A stretch of DNA of 7,427 nucleotides from Candidatus Thioglobus sp. (GCA_015163925.1 JAAOIF010000047.1:1-7427); one strand, 5' to 3'. Positions 1-6,484 are shown, counted from the first letter of the stretch. Notes: generated by a model not told the origin, from the letters alone. Numbers and translations are program-made.

Positions 1-130
1 CATTTTGCGAAAACAAATCCAATAAACGCCCCGGCGTGGCAACCAAAATATCCACTCCAGAACGGAGTTTTTGCATCTGCGGATTGATTTTCACGCCGCC
101 AAAAACCACCGCTGATTTGAGGTACTGCGC
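1..130 (-). pseudogene. DEAD-box RNA helicase (RhlE-like), internal fragment
   Basis: Reading leftward from about position 130, one frame stays open to the window edge. It encodes a stretch with [13 protein letters not shown] followed by [14 protein letters not shown]. This is the typical RhlE-group segment holding the GG motif and motif Ib (TPGR) of helicase domain 1; in this family it helps ATP-dependent RNA remodelling, for example in ribosome assembly. The part that should precede it (Q motif, Walker A, about 90 to 100 residues) is absent: the DNA instead becomes the 3' part of a YeeE gene in another frame. The fragment therefore has no start codon here and cannot make a helicase from this locus; its 3' side runs out of the window. 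Family assignment is confident from these motifs. RhlE rather than another DEAD-box paralogue is likely but rests on only about 40 residues. Confidence 0.75.
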
Positions 131-471
131 ATTCCACAGCCGCGGCAGAGGCTCATTCCCACGCCAAATAAAACCCCGCCGACCAAATAAGCAGGCCAGA
201 AAAATTGCGGCATTCGGTAAGGCGGACGGGTGTTTTCAACGCTAAATATTTCTAAAGTTTCAAACACGCTAACGCCGAGAATTGCAATGGCGATGGCGAA
301 AAAATACATTGATAATCGTCCGCTATTGCCGCGGTGGATGTAATCTGCAATCCCACCCAAAGGGCAAAAATCGGTTTTTTGTGCGACTGCGCCAAACAAA
401 ATAGAGACGCTAAAAATCACAAAAAACAGTGATTCTATTGCACTTAATTGTCCTAAATACGGCACTTCCAT
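91..471 (-). CDS. YeeE/YedE-family sulfur compound transporter, 3'-truncated
   Basis: The 126-residue frame encodes a hydrophobic protein of the YeeE/YedE (sulphur transport, PF04143-type) family, whose members include the thiosulfate importer TsuA. Three membrane segments are visible at about residues 12-30, 54-72 and 90-107. Two family-like cysteine motifs are present: [10 protein letters not shown] (C36) and [11 protein letters not shown] (C109, C112); conserved cysteines carry the sulfur substrate in this family. After about residue 114 the similarity stops and the frame ends within 12 codons, because the DNA switches to a helicase gene in another frame, so the C-terminal end is foreign. 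The start ATG follows a GGGGATAGGG purine-rich ribosome site, and a promoter sits just upstream. A sulfur importer suits the Sat/Apr context. Short one-repeat family members exist, but this one breaks right at the second Cys motif. Whether it functions is doubtful. Confidence 0.7.
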   Translation of the reverse strand: MEVPYLGQLSAIESLFFVIFSVSILFGAVAQKTDFCPLGGIADYIHRGNSGRLSMYFFAIAIAILGVSVFETLEIFSVENTRPPYRMPQFFWPAYLVGGVLFGVGMSLCRGCGMRSTSNQRWFLAA

Positions 472-498
472 ACCCTATCCCCAAAATAAATTATGGGA

Positions 499-526
499 AT
501 TATATCAAAGCTTGGGCAAAAAGCAA
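499..526 (-). promoter_or_regulatory. Putative sigma-70-type promoter of the yeeE gene
   Basis: On the minus strand a consensus -10 TATAAT (499-504) is preceded at 16 bases by TTGCTT (521-526), which keeps the TTG of the -35 consensus. Transcription would begin about 20 bases before the yeeE ATG, leaving room for its purine-rich ribosome site. The -35 overlaps a small AT-rich inverted repeat (CAAAAA...TTTTTG, 524-541) at the end of the neighbouring gene, which could be a weak terminator. The site implies that yeeE is transcribed separately from the gene cluster upstream of it. Confidence 0.45.
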
Positions 527-531
527 AAATA

Positions 532-888
532 CTACTTTTTGTCTTCAGATTTTTTAATGCTTTGAGTGCTTTTTGACAATGAAAAATCCGCTTGCGTTTT
601 CATCAATTTATCCACACATTCATCCAAATCGCTAAACTCATCAACGCCGCTATCAAAGCGTTTATCCCGTAGAAAATAGAACAAATTTTTATAGCAAAAT
701 GCATTCATTTTAATAATAATAAAAGTGTAATGTTTATGCTCCCAAACCGCAGCCGGCTGGGCTTTTCCGCCAACTTCAATATCGCCTAAATGCAGATTAT
801 GGTCTTTTTCACGCCAGCGATTATCAATGTGTTTTTGGATGATTTCAAGCTCAGATTTAGTAAAATCTATTGGTTTATTTTCTGCCAT
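532..888 (-). CDS. Conserved-looking hypothetical protein, 118 aa
   Basis: I do not recognise a named family. The protein is small and soluble, with no signal peptide or membrane segment. An N-terminal helical stretch (about 10-27, ELEIIQKHIDNRW) is followed by a probable beta-rich part (32-60, ending HYTFIIIK). Next comes an aromatic helix, CYKNLFYFLRDKRF (65-78), and an acidic segment, DEFSDLDECVDKLMKTQADF (83-102). The tail is Lys/Ser-rich and probably disordered. Cys65 and Cys91 are the only cysteines. The ATG lies two bases after the slyD stop with no Shine-Dalgarno sequence, so translation probably depends on coupling to slyD. It is the last gene of a three-gene set directly behind aprA. 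A role linked to sulfur oxidation or APS reductase maturation is suggested only by position. Confidence 0.75.
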   Translation of the reverse strand: MAENKPIDFTKSELEIIQKHIDNRWREKDHNLHLGDIEVGGKAQPAAVWEHKHYTFIIIKMNAFCYKNLFYFLRDKRFDSGVDEFSDLDECVDKLMKTQADFSLSKSTQSIKKSEDKK

Positions 889-890
889 AA

Positions 891-1391
891 TTAGTGTATT
901 TTTTGTGTATTTGGAATATTCAAAATATCCTCCACCGGACCGCCGAGTTTTGCCTCTTCGTCAGTCGGCTCGCGGACTTTCAGCACTTCAAGGATAAAAA
1001 TCACCTGCCGCCCACACAAAGGATTATTGCCATCAACAGTTACGGATTTTTCATCCACCCGCGTTACAATAAACTCTTTTTGCTCGCCCTTGGCATTTGC
1101 CATAGTAACGCTCAAACCCACTGTGCGGTAGTCCTCCGGCACATTTTCAATGCTATCGGTGAACACTAATGACTCATCTCTGGGGCCGTAGATTTTGTCA
1201 ATATCCACCGGCAATTTAATCACATCGCCCTCAATATGCCCGACCAATTCGGCAGTTACTTCGGCTGATAAAATCTCGCTGATGCCGTGAATGTAGCCGA
1301 GCGGAAACTCCACTGACCGCAGCACATCGCCGGTTTTTTTATCAATCACCTTATAGCTGAGTTCCACAAATTTGCCGTCTTCAATTACCAT
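891..1391 (-). CDS. slyD: FKBP-type peptidyl-prolyl cis-trans isomerase, SlyD-like
   Basis: The protein would catalyse cis-trans isomerisation of peptidyl-proline bonds and act as a cytosolic folding chaperone. It opens with the SlyD-type start VIEDGKFVELSYKVID, has FPLGYIHG (29-36) and GHIEGDVIKL (51-60) in the FKBP half, then KIYGPRDESLV (66-76) leading into the inserted chaperone (IF) domain (about 77-118). It closes with VTVDGNNPLCGRQVIFILEV (117-136), where SlyD proteins usually read DGNHPLAG. There is no His/Cys-rich metal-binding tail as in E. coli SlyD; the C-terminus is short and ends NTQKIH. The start is set by the conserved N-terminus, although no strong ribosome site precedes it. 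It lies 13 bases after the 116-aa gene and 2 bases before the 118-aa gene, so the three are probably cotranscribed. A client such as AprAB is conceivable but unproven. It could be a SlyD paralogue rather than the housekeeping copy. Confidence 0.88.
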   Translation of the reverse strand: MVIEDGKFVELSYKVIDKKTGDVLRSVEFPLGYIHGISEILSAEVTAELVGHIEGDVIKLPVDIDKIYGPRDESLVFTDSIENVPEDYRTVGLSVTMANAKGEQKEFIVTRVDEKSVTVDGNNPLCGRQVIFILEVLKVREPTDEEAKLGGPVEDILNIPNTQKIH

Positions 1392-1404
1392 AATGCGTTA
1401 GCAT

Positions 1405-1755
1405 TTAAAAAATAGTAGCGCCAAAAATTTTAATCTCTCCGTCCTCAAACCCAAGCACCAAGCGCCCTAACCACTCGCCGGATTTTTTCTTGTGTTTTTG
1501 CTTGAACAAAACAGTAATATGCTTGCCGCGCCGAATTGTGCCTAAAAATTCCACATCTGGCGCTAAATTTCTGGTCAGCTCGCTGCGAGCAAATTGCTTG
1601 CCCATTTCAATTTCATTCGCCCCACGCAGCATTTCCTCAGAGAAATTTCTGGTGAAAGCGCCATAATTTGCATTGTTAGAAAATTTCACCAAATCGTCCC
1701 ACAGCGGGCGGGCAATGGCTAATATTTGCTTATCAGATTTTTCTAAAATATCCAT
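1405..1755 (-). CDS. Small NTF2/SnoaL-like hypothetical protein, 116 aa
   Basis: This is a soluble protein of 116 residues with no signal peptide. The N-terminal half is helical (ILAIARPLWDDLVKFSNNAN at 11-30; FTRNFSEEMLRGA at 34-46). The C-terminal half is a likely beta-meander: VEFLGTIRRG (68-77), HITVLFKQ (79-86), LGRLVLGFEDGEIKIFGATIF (96-116). Helices followed by a curved sheet ending in a buried aromatic strand resembles an NTF2/SnoaL-like cone fold. That is my inference from the pattern, not a recognised family hit, and no catalytic residue is evident. The ATG is preceded by CAGGATAACTCAAA, a good ribosome site. It is the first gene after aprA and heads the group with slyD and the 118-aa gene, but a terminator-like hairpin ends only about 18 bases before its start. 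Confidence 0.78.
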   Translation of the reverse strand: MDILEKSDKQILAIARPLWDDLVKFSNNANYGAFTRNFSEEMLRGANEIEMGKQFARSELTRNLAPDVEFLGTIRRGKHITVLFKQKHKKKSGEWLGRLVLGFEDGEIKIFGATIF

Positions 1756-1773
1756 TTTGAGTTATCCTGCGAT

Positions 1774-1802
1774 AAAAAAGACCAACAAATGCTGGCCTTT
1801 TT
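1774..1802 (-). terminator. Intrinsic terminator hairpin after aprA
   Basis: In the minus-strand transcript GGCCAGC pairs with GUUGGUC (five Watson-Crick pairs and two G-U wobbles) around a four-base AUUU loop. The stem is flanked by an A5 run and a U6 run that also pair, and the U tract is at the 3' side as required for Rho-independent termination. It sits 63 to 92 bases after the aprA stop and 18 bases before the 116-aa start codon, so it can end the sat-apr messages. It would also interrupt any transcript starting further upstream that serves the three downstream genes. Confidence 0.7.
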
Positions 1803-1807
1803 AAATT

Positions 1808-1836
1808 AAATCAGACCAAAATTATGGGTCAGATTT
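1808..1836 (-). terminator. Second hairpin between aprA and the 116-aa gene
   Basis: The minus-strand RNA can fold AAAUC-U-GACC with GGUC-U-GAUUU around a nine-base loop, with one U-U mismatch in the middle. On this strand the following tract is only moderately U-rich; on the plus strand the same repeat is followed by a long T run, but no plus-strand gene ends here. It may be a backup terminator or the upstream half of an attenuator. Its 3' arm UUGGUCU is repeated exactly as the 3' arm of the neighbouring hairpin. Confidence 0.45.
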
Positions 1837-1840
1837 TTTT

Positions 1841-1880
1841 TATTTTTTCAACTATTTTTCATCAACTATTTTTCATCAAC
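1841..1880. repeat. 14-bp tandem repeat spanning the aprA stop codon
   Basis: TATTTTTCATCAAC occurs twice in perfect tandem at 1853-1866 and 1867-1880. A degenerate 12-base copy, TATTTTTTCAAC, precedes them at 1841-1852. The aprA stop (1866-1868) lies at the junction, so one copy encodes the last residues of AprA and the other repeats that sequence just after the stop. A local slippage duplication is the simplest explanation. Confidence 0.9.
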
Positions 1881-3731
1881 TAAATGATACAAAGGCTGCT
1901 TTTCCATTGTGTATTCGCCAGTTTTGCGGTCACGCTGAGAAGTCGTCAAAACATGCCAATTTTCATCGTCCAATTTCATCTTATCGCCACGGTAGTAATA
2001 GCCGGGCCAGCGCGTTTCCTCACGGAACAAAGTATGCTGAACCACGCATTCAGAGGTGCGATGCCGGTGTTTTAGCTCCCAAGCCCGCAGCAGCTGATGA
2101 ATATCCTCAGCGCCGATTTTCTCCAAATCTTCCTCCAAAATCTTCAGCTTGTGCAAGCCCATATTTAGCAATTTATCGTTAGTCATATACTGGACTGTAA
2201 CTCCGCCGGCGTACTCGTCCATCAATTTTTGCAAGCGCTGGAGGCCGGGAAATGGCAGGATATAACTCGGACTAACAGTGCCGCCGACTATTTCATTCCG
2301 ACCGACTGTGTAAGTTTCCAAAGGTCTAAAGATTTCTTCTTTGCGTTCGGCAATTTGCTCTTTAGAGACGCTGATGCCTTCAGCTTTGCCATCGTCAATA
2401 TATTTGCAAGCGGCTTTTGCCGACAAGCGCCCTTCGGTGAATGAGCCGGATGAAAATGCGTGCGGCGTGCCTCCGACAGCATCGCCAGCGCCGAACAAGC
2501 CCTCGACAGTCATCATCCGGTTATAGCCCCAAAAGTATTCAGGAATATCGCCGGAAATATCCTCCGGACCAGAGCACCAAGCGCCGCAACCAGTGGCGTG
2601 TGAGCCCATTACATACGGCTCGGAAGTGGTCAATTCGGGGTTGATGTATTTAGGGTCAATGTCAGTTGCAGCCCATAATACCGCCTGCCCAACGGTCATT
2701 CCTAAGAAATTTTCCCATCCGACTTCCTCCAAATGTGGGTCTTGAAATGCTTCCACTGTTACCATATGAATTGGCCCACGACCGGCTGCTACTTCGGAAA
2801 TGAAGGCATGATTTCGTAAGCAAGTTGGAATTGGTTTGTGTGAAAAATGTTGGTTTTCAGTGTCCAAATATGCCTTGCCGACCATTTCTGTTAATGCCGG
2901 AAACCACTTGGATTCATACTCATCGCCGTAAGCGTTTTGGGTGTAAGTGTGCAAGTGCAAAAAGTATGCGCCGACCGGGCCGTAGCCGTCTTTGAAACGA
3001 GCCAGAACGATGCGATTTTCCATTTGCGTCATTTTCGCCCCGGCTTCAATCATCAAAGCATAAGCCGAACCAGAGGACCACGGGGCATACCACACACGGC
3101 CTGCGCCCTCGCCGACTGAACGAGGTTTGAAAATATTTGAAGCGCCGCCAGCACCACAAATTACAGTTTTGGATTTGAAAACATGGTAGTTGCCAGTGCG
3201 GACATTAAAGCCAACAGCGCCGGCAATGCGATTTTCCTTAGCATCATCGGTCAATAAATGAGTTACCATAATGCGGTTGAAAGTCTTATCAGCATTCACT
3301 TTCGCCGCCTCAGCAACGATAGGCTTATAAGATTCGCCGTGAATCATAATCTGCCAGCGGCCTTCACGCATATAAGCGCCAGTCTCAGGATTTTTCATCA
3401 GCGGCAAGCCCCATTCCTCAAATTTATGCACCGCCGAATCCACATGCCGAGCCATATCAAATGCCAAGTCCTCACGCACCATTCCCATCAAATCCATTCT
3501 GGCGTAACGCACATGGTCCTCAGGATTATTCTCACCCCAGCGCGTGCCCATATAGCAGTTAATCGCATATAGCCCTTGAGCCACAGCGCCGGAGCGGTCA
3601 ATATTTGCTTTTTCAGCAATTACAATTTTCTTGTCCCGTCCCCAATATTTTGCTTCATAAGCAGCGCCAGTGCCGCCCAGACCAGCGCCGACAACTAAAA
3701 TATCAATATTATCTTCAATAATTGTTTTCAT
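1866..3731 (-). CDS. aprA: Adenylylsulfate (APS) reductase alpha subunit, AprA
   Basis: This FAD-containing catalytic subunit interconverts APS and sulfite + AMP; in a sulfur oxidiser it runs from sulfite + AMP to APS, in the cytoplasm. At 621 residues it is close to the usual family length and looks complete. The Rossmann FAD motif VVGAGLGGTGAAYEAK is at 13-28 and the second FAD-contact motif GLFGAGDAVGG at 411-421. RFKDGYGPVGA (245-255) and MGSHATGCGAWCSGPEDI (375-392) should carry the arginine and histidine that flank the flavin in the structurally characterised enzyme (R265 and H398 in the archaeal enzyme, here probably R245 and H378). The aprB stop and this ATG share one base (TAATG), with GGAG ten bases before the start, so the two subunits are probably translationally coupled. 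Tandem repeats and two hairpins follow the stop. Confidence 0.98.
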   Translation of the reverse strand: MKTIIEDNIDILVVGAGLGGTGAAYEAKYWGRDKKIVIAEKANIDRSGAVAQGLYAINCYMGTRWGENNPEDHVRYARMDLMGMVREDLAFDMARHVDSAVHKFEEWGLPLMKNPETGAYMREGRWQIMIHGESYKPIVAEAAKVNADKTFNRIMVTHLLTDDAKENRIAGAVGFNVRTGNYHVFKSKTVICGAGGASNIFKPRSVGEGAGRVWYAPWSSGSAYALMIEAGAKMTQMENRIVLARFKDGYGPVGAYFLHLHTYTQNAYGDEYESKWFPALTEMVGKAYLDTENQHFSHKPIPTCLRNHAFISEVAAGRGPIHMVTVEAFQDPHLEEVGWENFLGMTVGQAVLWAATDIDPKYINPELTTSEPYVMGSHATGCGAWCSGPEDISGDIPEYFWGYNRMMTVEGLFGAGDAVGGTPHAFSSGSFTEGRLSAKAACKYIDDGKAEGISVSKEQIAERKEEIFRPLETYTVGRNEIVGGTVSPSYILPFPGLQRLQKLMDEYAGGVTVQYMTNDKLLNMGLHKLKILEEDLEKIGAEDIHQLLRAWELKHRHRTSECVVQHTLFREETRWPGYYYRGDKMKLDDENWHVLTTSQRDRKTGEYTMEKQPLYHLVDEK

Positions 3732-4210
3732 TAGTAATAAACTCCCTCTTTAAGTTTCAAGCCATTTGACTCTAAAGTATGCAAACCGCCGTCATCCAAG
3801 CGAATTGACTCCGGCTCAAATGATAATAATTCACTATCACGCATTTCTTGAGTAGGTTCTGGCTCATTTCTGAAATTAGGGATTGCCGAGCCCCAAGGCT
3901 TAGTGGTAATGGGCGATAAGAAATTTTTCTCCCGCCCGTCTCTGAATTTCACTTTCCAAGCAATTGTGCCTTTTTCCTCATCACGCAGAACCCGAACGCT
4001 GTGGCCGAGTGGCGCAAAATCCGCATAGCCCCTAACATCAATAGCATTTTGCGGGCAAGCCTTAACGCAGGAATAGCATTCCCAGCACATATTCGGCTCA
4101 ATATTCAAAGCACGGCGATATTTTTTATCAATGTGCATAATGTCTGATGGGCAAATATCTACGCAATGTCCACAGCCGTCACAACGAGTCATATATACAA
4201 AAGTTGGCAT
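3731..4210 (-). CDS. aprB: Adenylylsulfate (APS) reductase beta subunit, AprB
   Basis: This iron-sulfur subunit passes electrons between the AprA flavin and the membrane partner. It has two ferredoxin-type [4Fe-4S] motifs: C10-x2-C13-x2-C16-x3-C20 (RCDGCGHCVDIC) and C42-x2-C45-x2-C48-x3-C52 (MCWECYSCVKAC). A tryptophan (W43) sits in the second motif, near where an electron-transfer Trp is conserved in the family. After the ferredoxin domain comes a beta segment (65-100), then an extended proline- and acid-rich tail (105-159) of the kind that wraps around AprA. The length of 159 is normal. AAGGA lies eight bases before the ATG. The stop overlaps the aprA start by one base. An in-frame ATG six codons in (M7) is too close to the first cysteine to be preferred. 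Confidence 0.97.
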   Translation of the reverse strand: MPTFVYMTRCDGCGHCVDICPSDIMHIDKKYRRALNIEPNMCWECYSCVKACPQNAIDVRGYADFAPLGHSVRVLRDEEKGTIAWKVKFRDGREKNFLSPITTKPWGSAIPNFRNEPEPTQEMRDSELLSFEPESIRLDDGGLHTLESNGLKLKEGVYY

Positions 4211-4231
4211 ATTATTATCCTTTTCTTAAAG

Positions 4232-4253
4232 TTAAATTAGTATTAAATTAGTA
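4232..4253. repeat. 11-bp tandem repeat spanning the aprM stop codon
   Basis: TTAAATTAGTA occurs twice in perfect tandem (4232-4242 and 4243-4253). The aprM stop (complement of 4248-4250) lies in the right-hand copy; the left-hand copy is in the short aprM-aprB gap. This is the second exact tandem duplication over a stop codon in this operon. Confidence 0.9.
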
Positions 4254-5072
4254 ATGGTTTGGCGTTTCACGCTTGATGCCCAAACCCATATCCATTGGGG
4301 CATCAACCAATAATTCCATAGAATGTCTGGCGCGCTGCTCGGGGTCGTCTCTATTAATCGTAGGCAAATTCATATAAGAGCCGTCAGCCTTGGTGGTGCG
4401 TTTGTCGTAAGCGGCAAATGGCTTGAAAAACATATGAGCAAATTTAGACCACAAAACTCCGCCAAATAATGACACTGCCGAGAGGATAAATAAGCCAAAG
4501 CTAATGCCAGTGCCGCCGCCGACATACGACCAAATCAGGGCAAAAGTTGAAGTGGCAATCAGGGAAATACTAAACATATCCATTCGGTCAATGTTATACC
4601 ATTTGTTGCCCTCAGCCGCCACATCAACCCGAATAAACAGCCAAAACCACCAGCCGCCGAGTGCTAACATAATCGCCCCAATATGCCAAAGTTGCGCATA
4701 TAAAGTATTAGCAGCAGCCTCAGCGCCGCCGAAAATGATAATAGCAGTCATCGCATTAAATAAAATAAATCCATACATCGTCAGCAAGTGGGCAATTCTG
4801 CGTTTAGTGGAGCAAAATTCACCGGACAAAACCACATCTTCCACAATGGTTTTAGCAGCAATTCCAGCCTTGTCGCCAGCACTCAAATCCTTAGTGGCAT
4901 TGGCTTTGCCGGCGGCTGCATTTTCATTAAACCAGCGCATACTTTTCTTATGAATTACATCAATAATAGTCATCAGAATAACCAATGAGACCATCACAAT
5001 AACAAAAATTTGCATTGTTTCAAATGAAATAGTTGCTGACAAACCAGCAATTGGAGTTTGAGTTATGTCCAT
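4248..5072 (-). CDS. aprM: APS reductase membrane anchor, AprM
   Basis: AprM is the predicted membrane partner of AprAB that delivers electrons from sulfite oxidation to the quinone pool in sulfur oxidisers lacking QmoABC at the apr locus. Five membrane segments are visible at about residues 21-40, 98-117, 126-147, 167-184 and 188-208, with a soluble loop at 41-94 and a soluble C-terminus of about 60 residues. Histidines at segment edges or inside them (H41, H95, H130, H213) are candidate haem b ligands by analogy with NarI/HdrE-type cytochrome b subunits; this is inference. The start is supported by AGGGAG seven bases upstream. It precedes aprB by 37 bases in the usual aprM-aprB-aprA order, which is strong support for the assignment. 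The length, 274 residues, fits the family as I know it. Confidence 0.92.
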   Translation of the reverse strand: MDITQTPIAGLSATISFETMQIFVIVMVSLVILMTIIDVIHKKSMRWFNENAAAGKANATKDLSAGDKAGIAAKTIVEDVVLSGEFCSTKRRIAHLLTMYGFILFNAMTAIIIFGGAEAAANTLYAQLWHIGAIMLALGGWWFWLFIRVDVAAEGNKWYNIDRMDMFSISLIATSTFALIWSYVGGGTGISFGLFILSAVSLFGGVLWSKFAHMFFKPFAAYDKRTTKADGSYMNLPTINRDDPEQRARHSMELLVDAPMDMGLGIKRETPNHY

Positions 5073-5099
5073 TTTTTTCTCCCTTAGTAATTAATCAAA

Positions 5100-5121
5100 C
5101 TAAAAAGTTTTCATTTTTTAG
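5100..5121 (-). other. Inverted repeat in the aprM leader
   Basis: The minus strand reads CTAAAAA, an eight-base loop, then TTTTTAG, a seven-pair but nearly all A-T stem. It falls between the proposed aprM -10 box and the ribosome site. It could be a weak leader structure or a chance outcome of very AT-rich DNA. Confidence 0.3.
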
Positions 5122-5136
5122 CAAATTTATGCCAAA

Positions 5137-5155
5137 AAAAATCAATATTATACTG
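5137..5155 (-). promoter_or_regulatory. Putative promoter (-10) of aprMBA
   Basis: In the 115-base gap between sat and aprM the minus strand has a consensus TATAAT (5147-5152) inside CAGTATAATATTGATTTTT. The implied start gives a leader of roughly 65 bases. No convincing -35 is found at 16 to 18 bases upstream. The surrounding 19 bases match 16 of 19 to the element upstream of sat, which supports a real and shared signal. aprMBA may therefore be transcribed both from here and by read-through from sat. Confidence 0.42.
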
Positions 5156-5187
5156 TCTAATTTTATTTATTTTTATAAAAAATTTAA

Positions 5188-6396
5188 TTATTTTGCCGAG
5201 TGCCCGCTCATCTTAATTTCCACTTTATCTTCGTCCTTAATGCCGGCGTAGTAGGCTTGTAGAACTTTTGCCACTTCCGGACGCGAAAATTCTGCCGGCA
5301 AATCCTCGCCATCAGTTAGCATTTTTCTGACCTTCGTGCCGGATAATAATACTCGGTCATCGCCTGAATGCGGGCAAGTTTTCATACTTGCCATGCCGCC
5401 GCACCGATGACACCAGAAAGTCCAATCAATCTTCAAAGCCTTTGTTACTAAGGCATCAGCGGGGATTTCATCAAAAATATTATGCGCATCAAACGGCCCA
5501 TAATAATCATCCACTCCGGCATGGTCACGGCCGACAATTAAATGCGAACAGCCGTAATTTTGCCGAAACAGCGCATGCAAAAGCGCCTCTCGCGGACCGG
5601 CATAACGCATATCTAATGGGTAGCCGGATTGCAAAATAGTATTATCCACAAAGTAATTTTCAAGCAAAGTTGCAATCGCTTCAGAGCGCACTCCAGCAGG
5701 AATATCTCCGGCTTTCAGACCGCCTAAAACTGAATGAATCATCACTCCATCACAAATCTCAACGGCAATTTTCGCCAAATATTCATGCGAGCGGTGCATC
5801 GGATTTCTGGTCTGAAAAGCGGCAATAGTTGCCCAGCCTTTGTCCTCAAAATAAGCCCGAGTTTGCATCGGAGTCATATATAAATCGCCATATTTTTCGC
5901 TAAAACCGCCGCCGGATAACACTTTAATACTGCCGGCAAGATTATATTTTCCCTGCGCCATTACCATTGCCACGCCCGGATGCTCAGTTTCTGTGGTCTT
6001 GTAAACGCTCTGGCACTCGTGAGATTTGTCAATTGAATATTTTTCACTGACCGCCATTGTGGCAAGGATTTCGCCACTTTTGCTGCTGACAAGTGCTACT
6101 TCATCGCCGGCCTGAACGGCTTCATCATCGGTTGAAAGGGTAATTGGAATTGGCCAAAACAAGCCATTTTCCATTGTCATATTATCAACCACACCAAGCC
6201 AATCTGCCTTGCCCATAAAGCCATCTAACGGGGTGAAACCGCCGATGCCAAGCATAATAATATCGCCTTCTTCTCTGGAAGTAACGCTAATTTTTGCCAG
6301 ATTTTGGGCTGTTGCTAATTCTGCATTGAGACCGTTACCATCTAAAGCAAGCGGCTTTAATTCATTGCTACCGTGTGGTGGAACTAATTTTGACAT
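5188..6396 (-). CDS. sat: Dissimilatory sulfate adenylyltransferase (ATP sulfurylase)
   Basis: Sat converts APS + pyrophosphate to sulfate + ATP in the sulfite-oxidation direction, conserving energy by substrate-level phosphorylation in the cytoplasm. Visible motifs are [10 protein letters not shown] (195-204; the QxRN and HxxH nucleotide-binding signatures), GRDHAG (289-294) and LSGTKVR (351-357). A four-ligand zinc site, C329-x2-C332-x8-C341-x-H343, is typical of the monofunctional prokaryotic Sat group and absent from the CysDN system. There is no APS kinase domain. I chose [10 protein letters not shown] as the start (402 residues) because AGGA lies six bases before it; a longer frame beginning ten codons earlier (6426) has no ribosome site and would start inside the probable -10 region. 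It stands 88 bases after lptA and 115 bases before aprM, and with aprMBA forms the full sulfite-to-sulfate path. Confidence 0.96.
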   Translation of the reverse strand: MSKLVPPHGSNELKPLALDGNGLNAELATAQNLAKISVTSREEGDIIMLGIGGFTPLDGFMGKADWLGVVDNMTMENGLFWPIPITLSTDDEAVQAGDEVALVSSKSGEILATMAVSEKYSIDKSHECQSVYKTTETEHPGVAMVMAQGKYNLAGSIKVLSGGGFSEKYGDLYMTPMQTRAYFEDKGWATIAAFQTRNPMHRSHEYLAKIAVEICDGVMIHSVLGGLKAGDIPAGVRSEAIATLLENYFVDNTILQSGYPLDMRYAGPREALLHALFRQNYGCSHLIVGRDHAGVDDYYGPFDAHNIFDEIPADALVTKALKIDWTFWCHRCGGMASMKTCPHSGDDRVLLSGTKVRKMLTDGEDLPAEFSRPEVAKVLQAYYAGIKDEDKVEIKMSGHSAK

Positions 6397-6417
6397 CGCT
6401 AATCCTATGCTTAAATT

Positions 6418-6436
6418 AAAAGTCAAAATTATACCG
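6418..6436 (-). promoter_or_regulatory. Putative promoter (-10) of sat
   Basis: The 88-base gap between lptA and sat holds CGGTATAATTTTGACTTTT on the minus strand, with a consensus -10 TATAAT at 6428-6433. Transcription would begin around 6421, about 25 bases before the chosen sat ATG and just ahead of its AGGA site. No good -35 hexamer lies at the normal distance, so activation by a regulator is possible. It closely resembles the element upstream of aprM. Confidence 0.45.
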
Positions 6437-6484
6437 ATAGATTTTTTCAGGTGCTACTTTTTAACAATTTTATCTTGCAAATAA

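Noticed and set aside
36..245. 69-codon plus-strand frame over the yeeE/helicase join
   Set aside because: It is antisense to two recognisable protein-coding stretches and has no features of its own.
4504..4953. 149-codon open frame on the plus strand
   Set aside because: It lies wholly antisense to aprM, has no recognisable protein features and no ribosome site, and the minus-strand frame shows clear family motifs.
5137..5146. FNR-type half site (TTGAT) after the aprM -10 box
   Set aside because: There is no matching ATCAA half at four bases, and TTGAT is expected by chance in such AT-rich DNA.
6397..6426. Longer N-terminus for Sat starting at 6426
   Set aside because: The extra ten residues are not family-like, no ribosome site precedes that ATG, and it overlaps the probable -10 region, whereas the ATG at 6396 has AGGA at good spacing.
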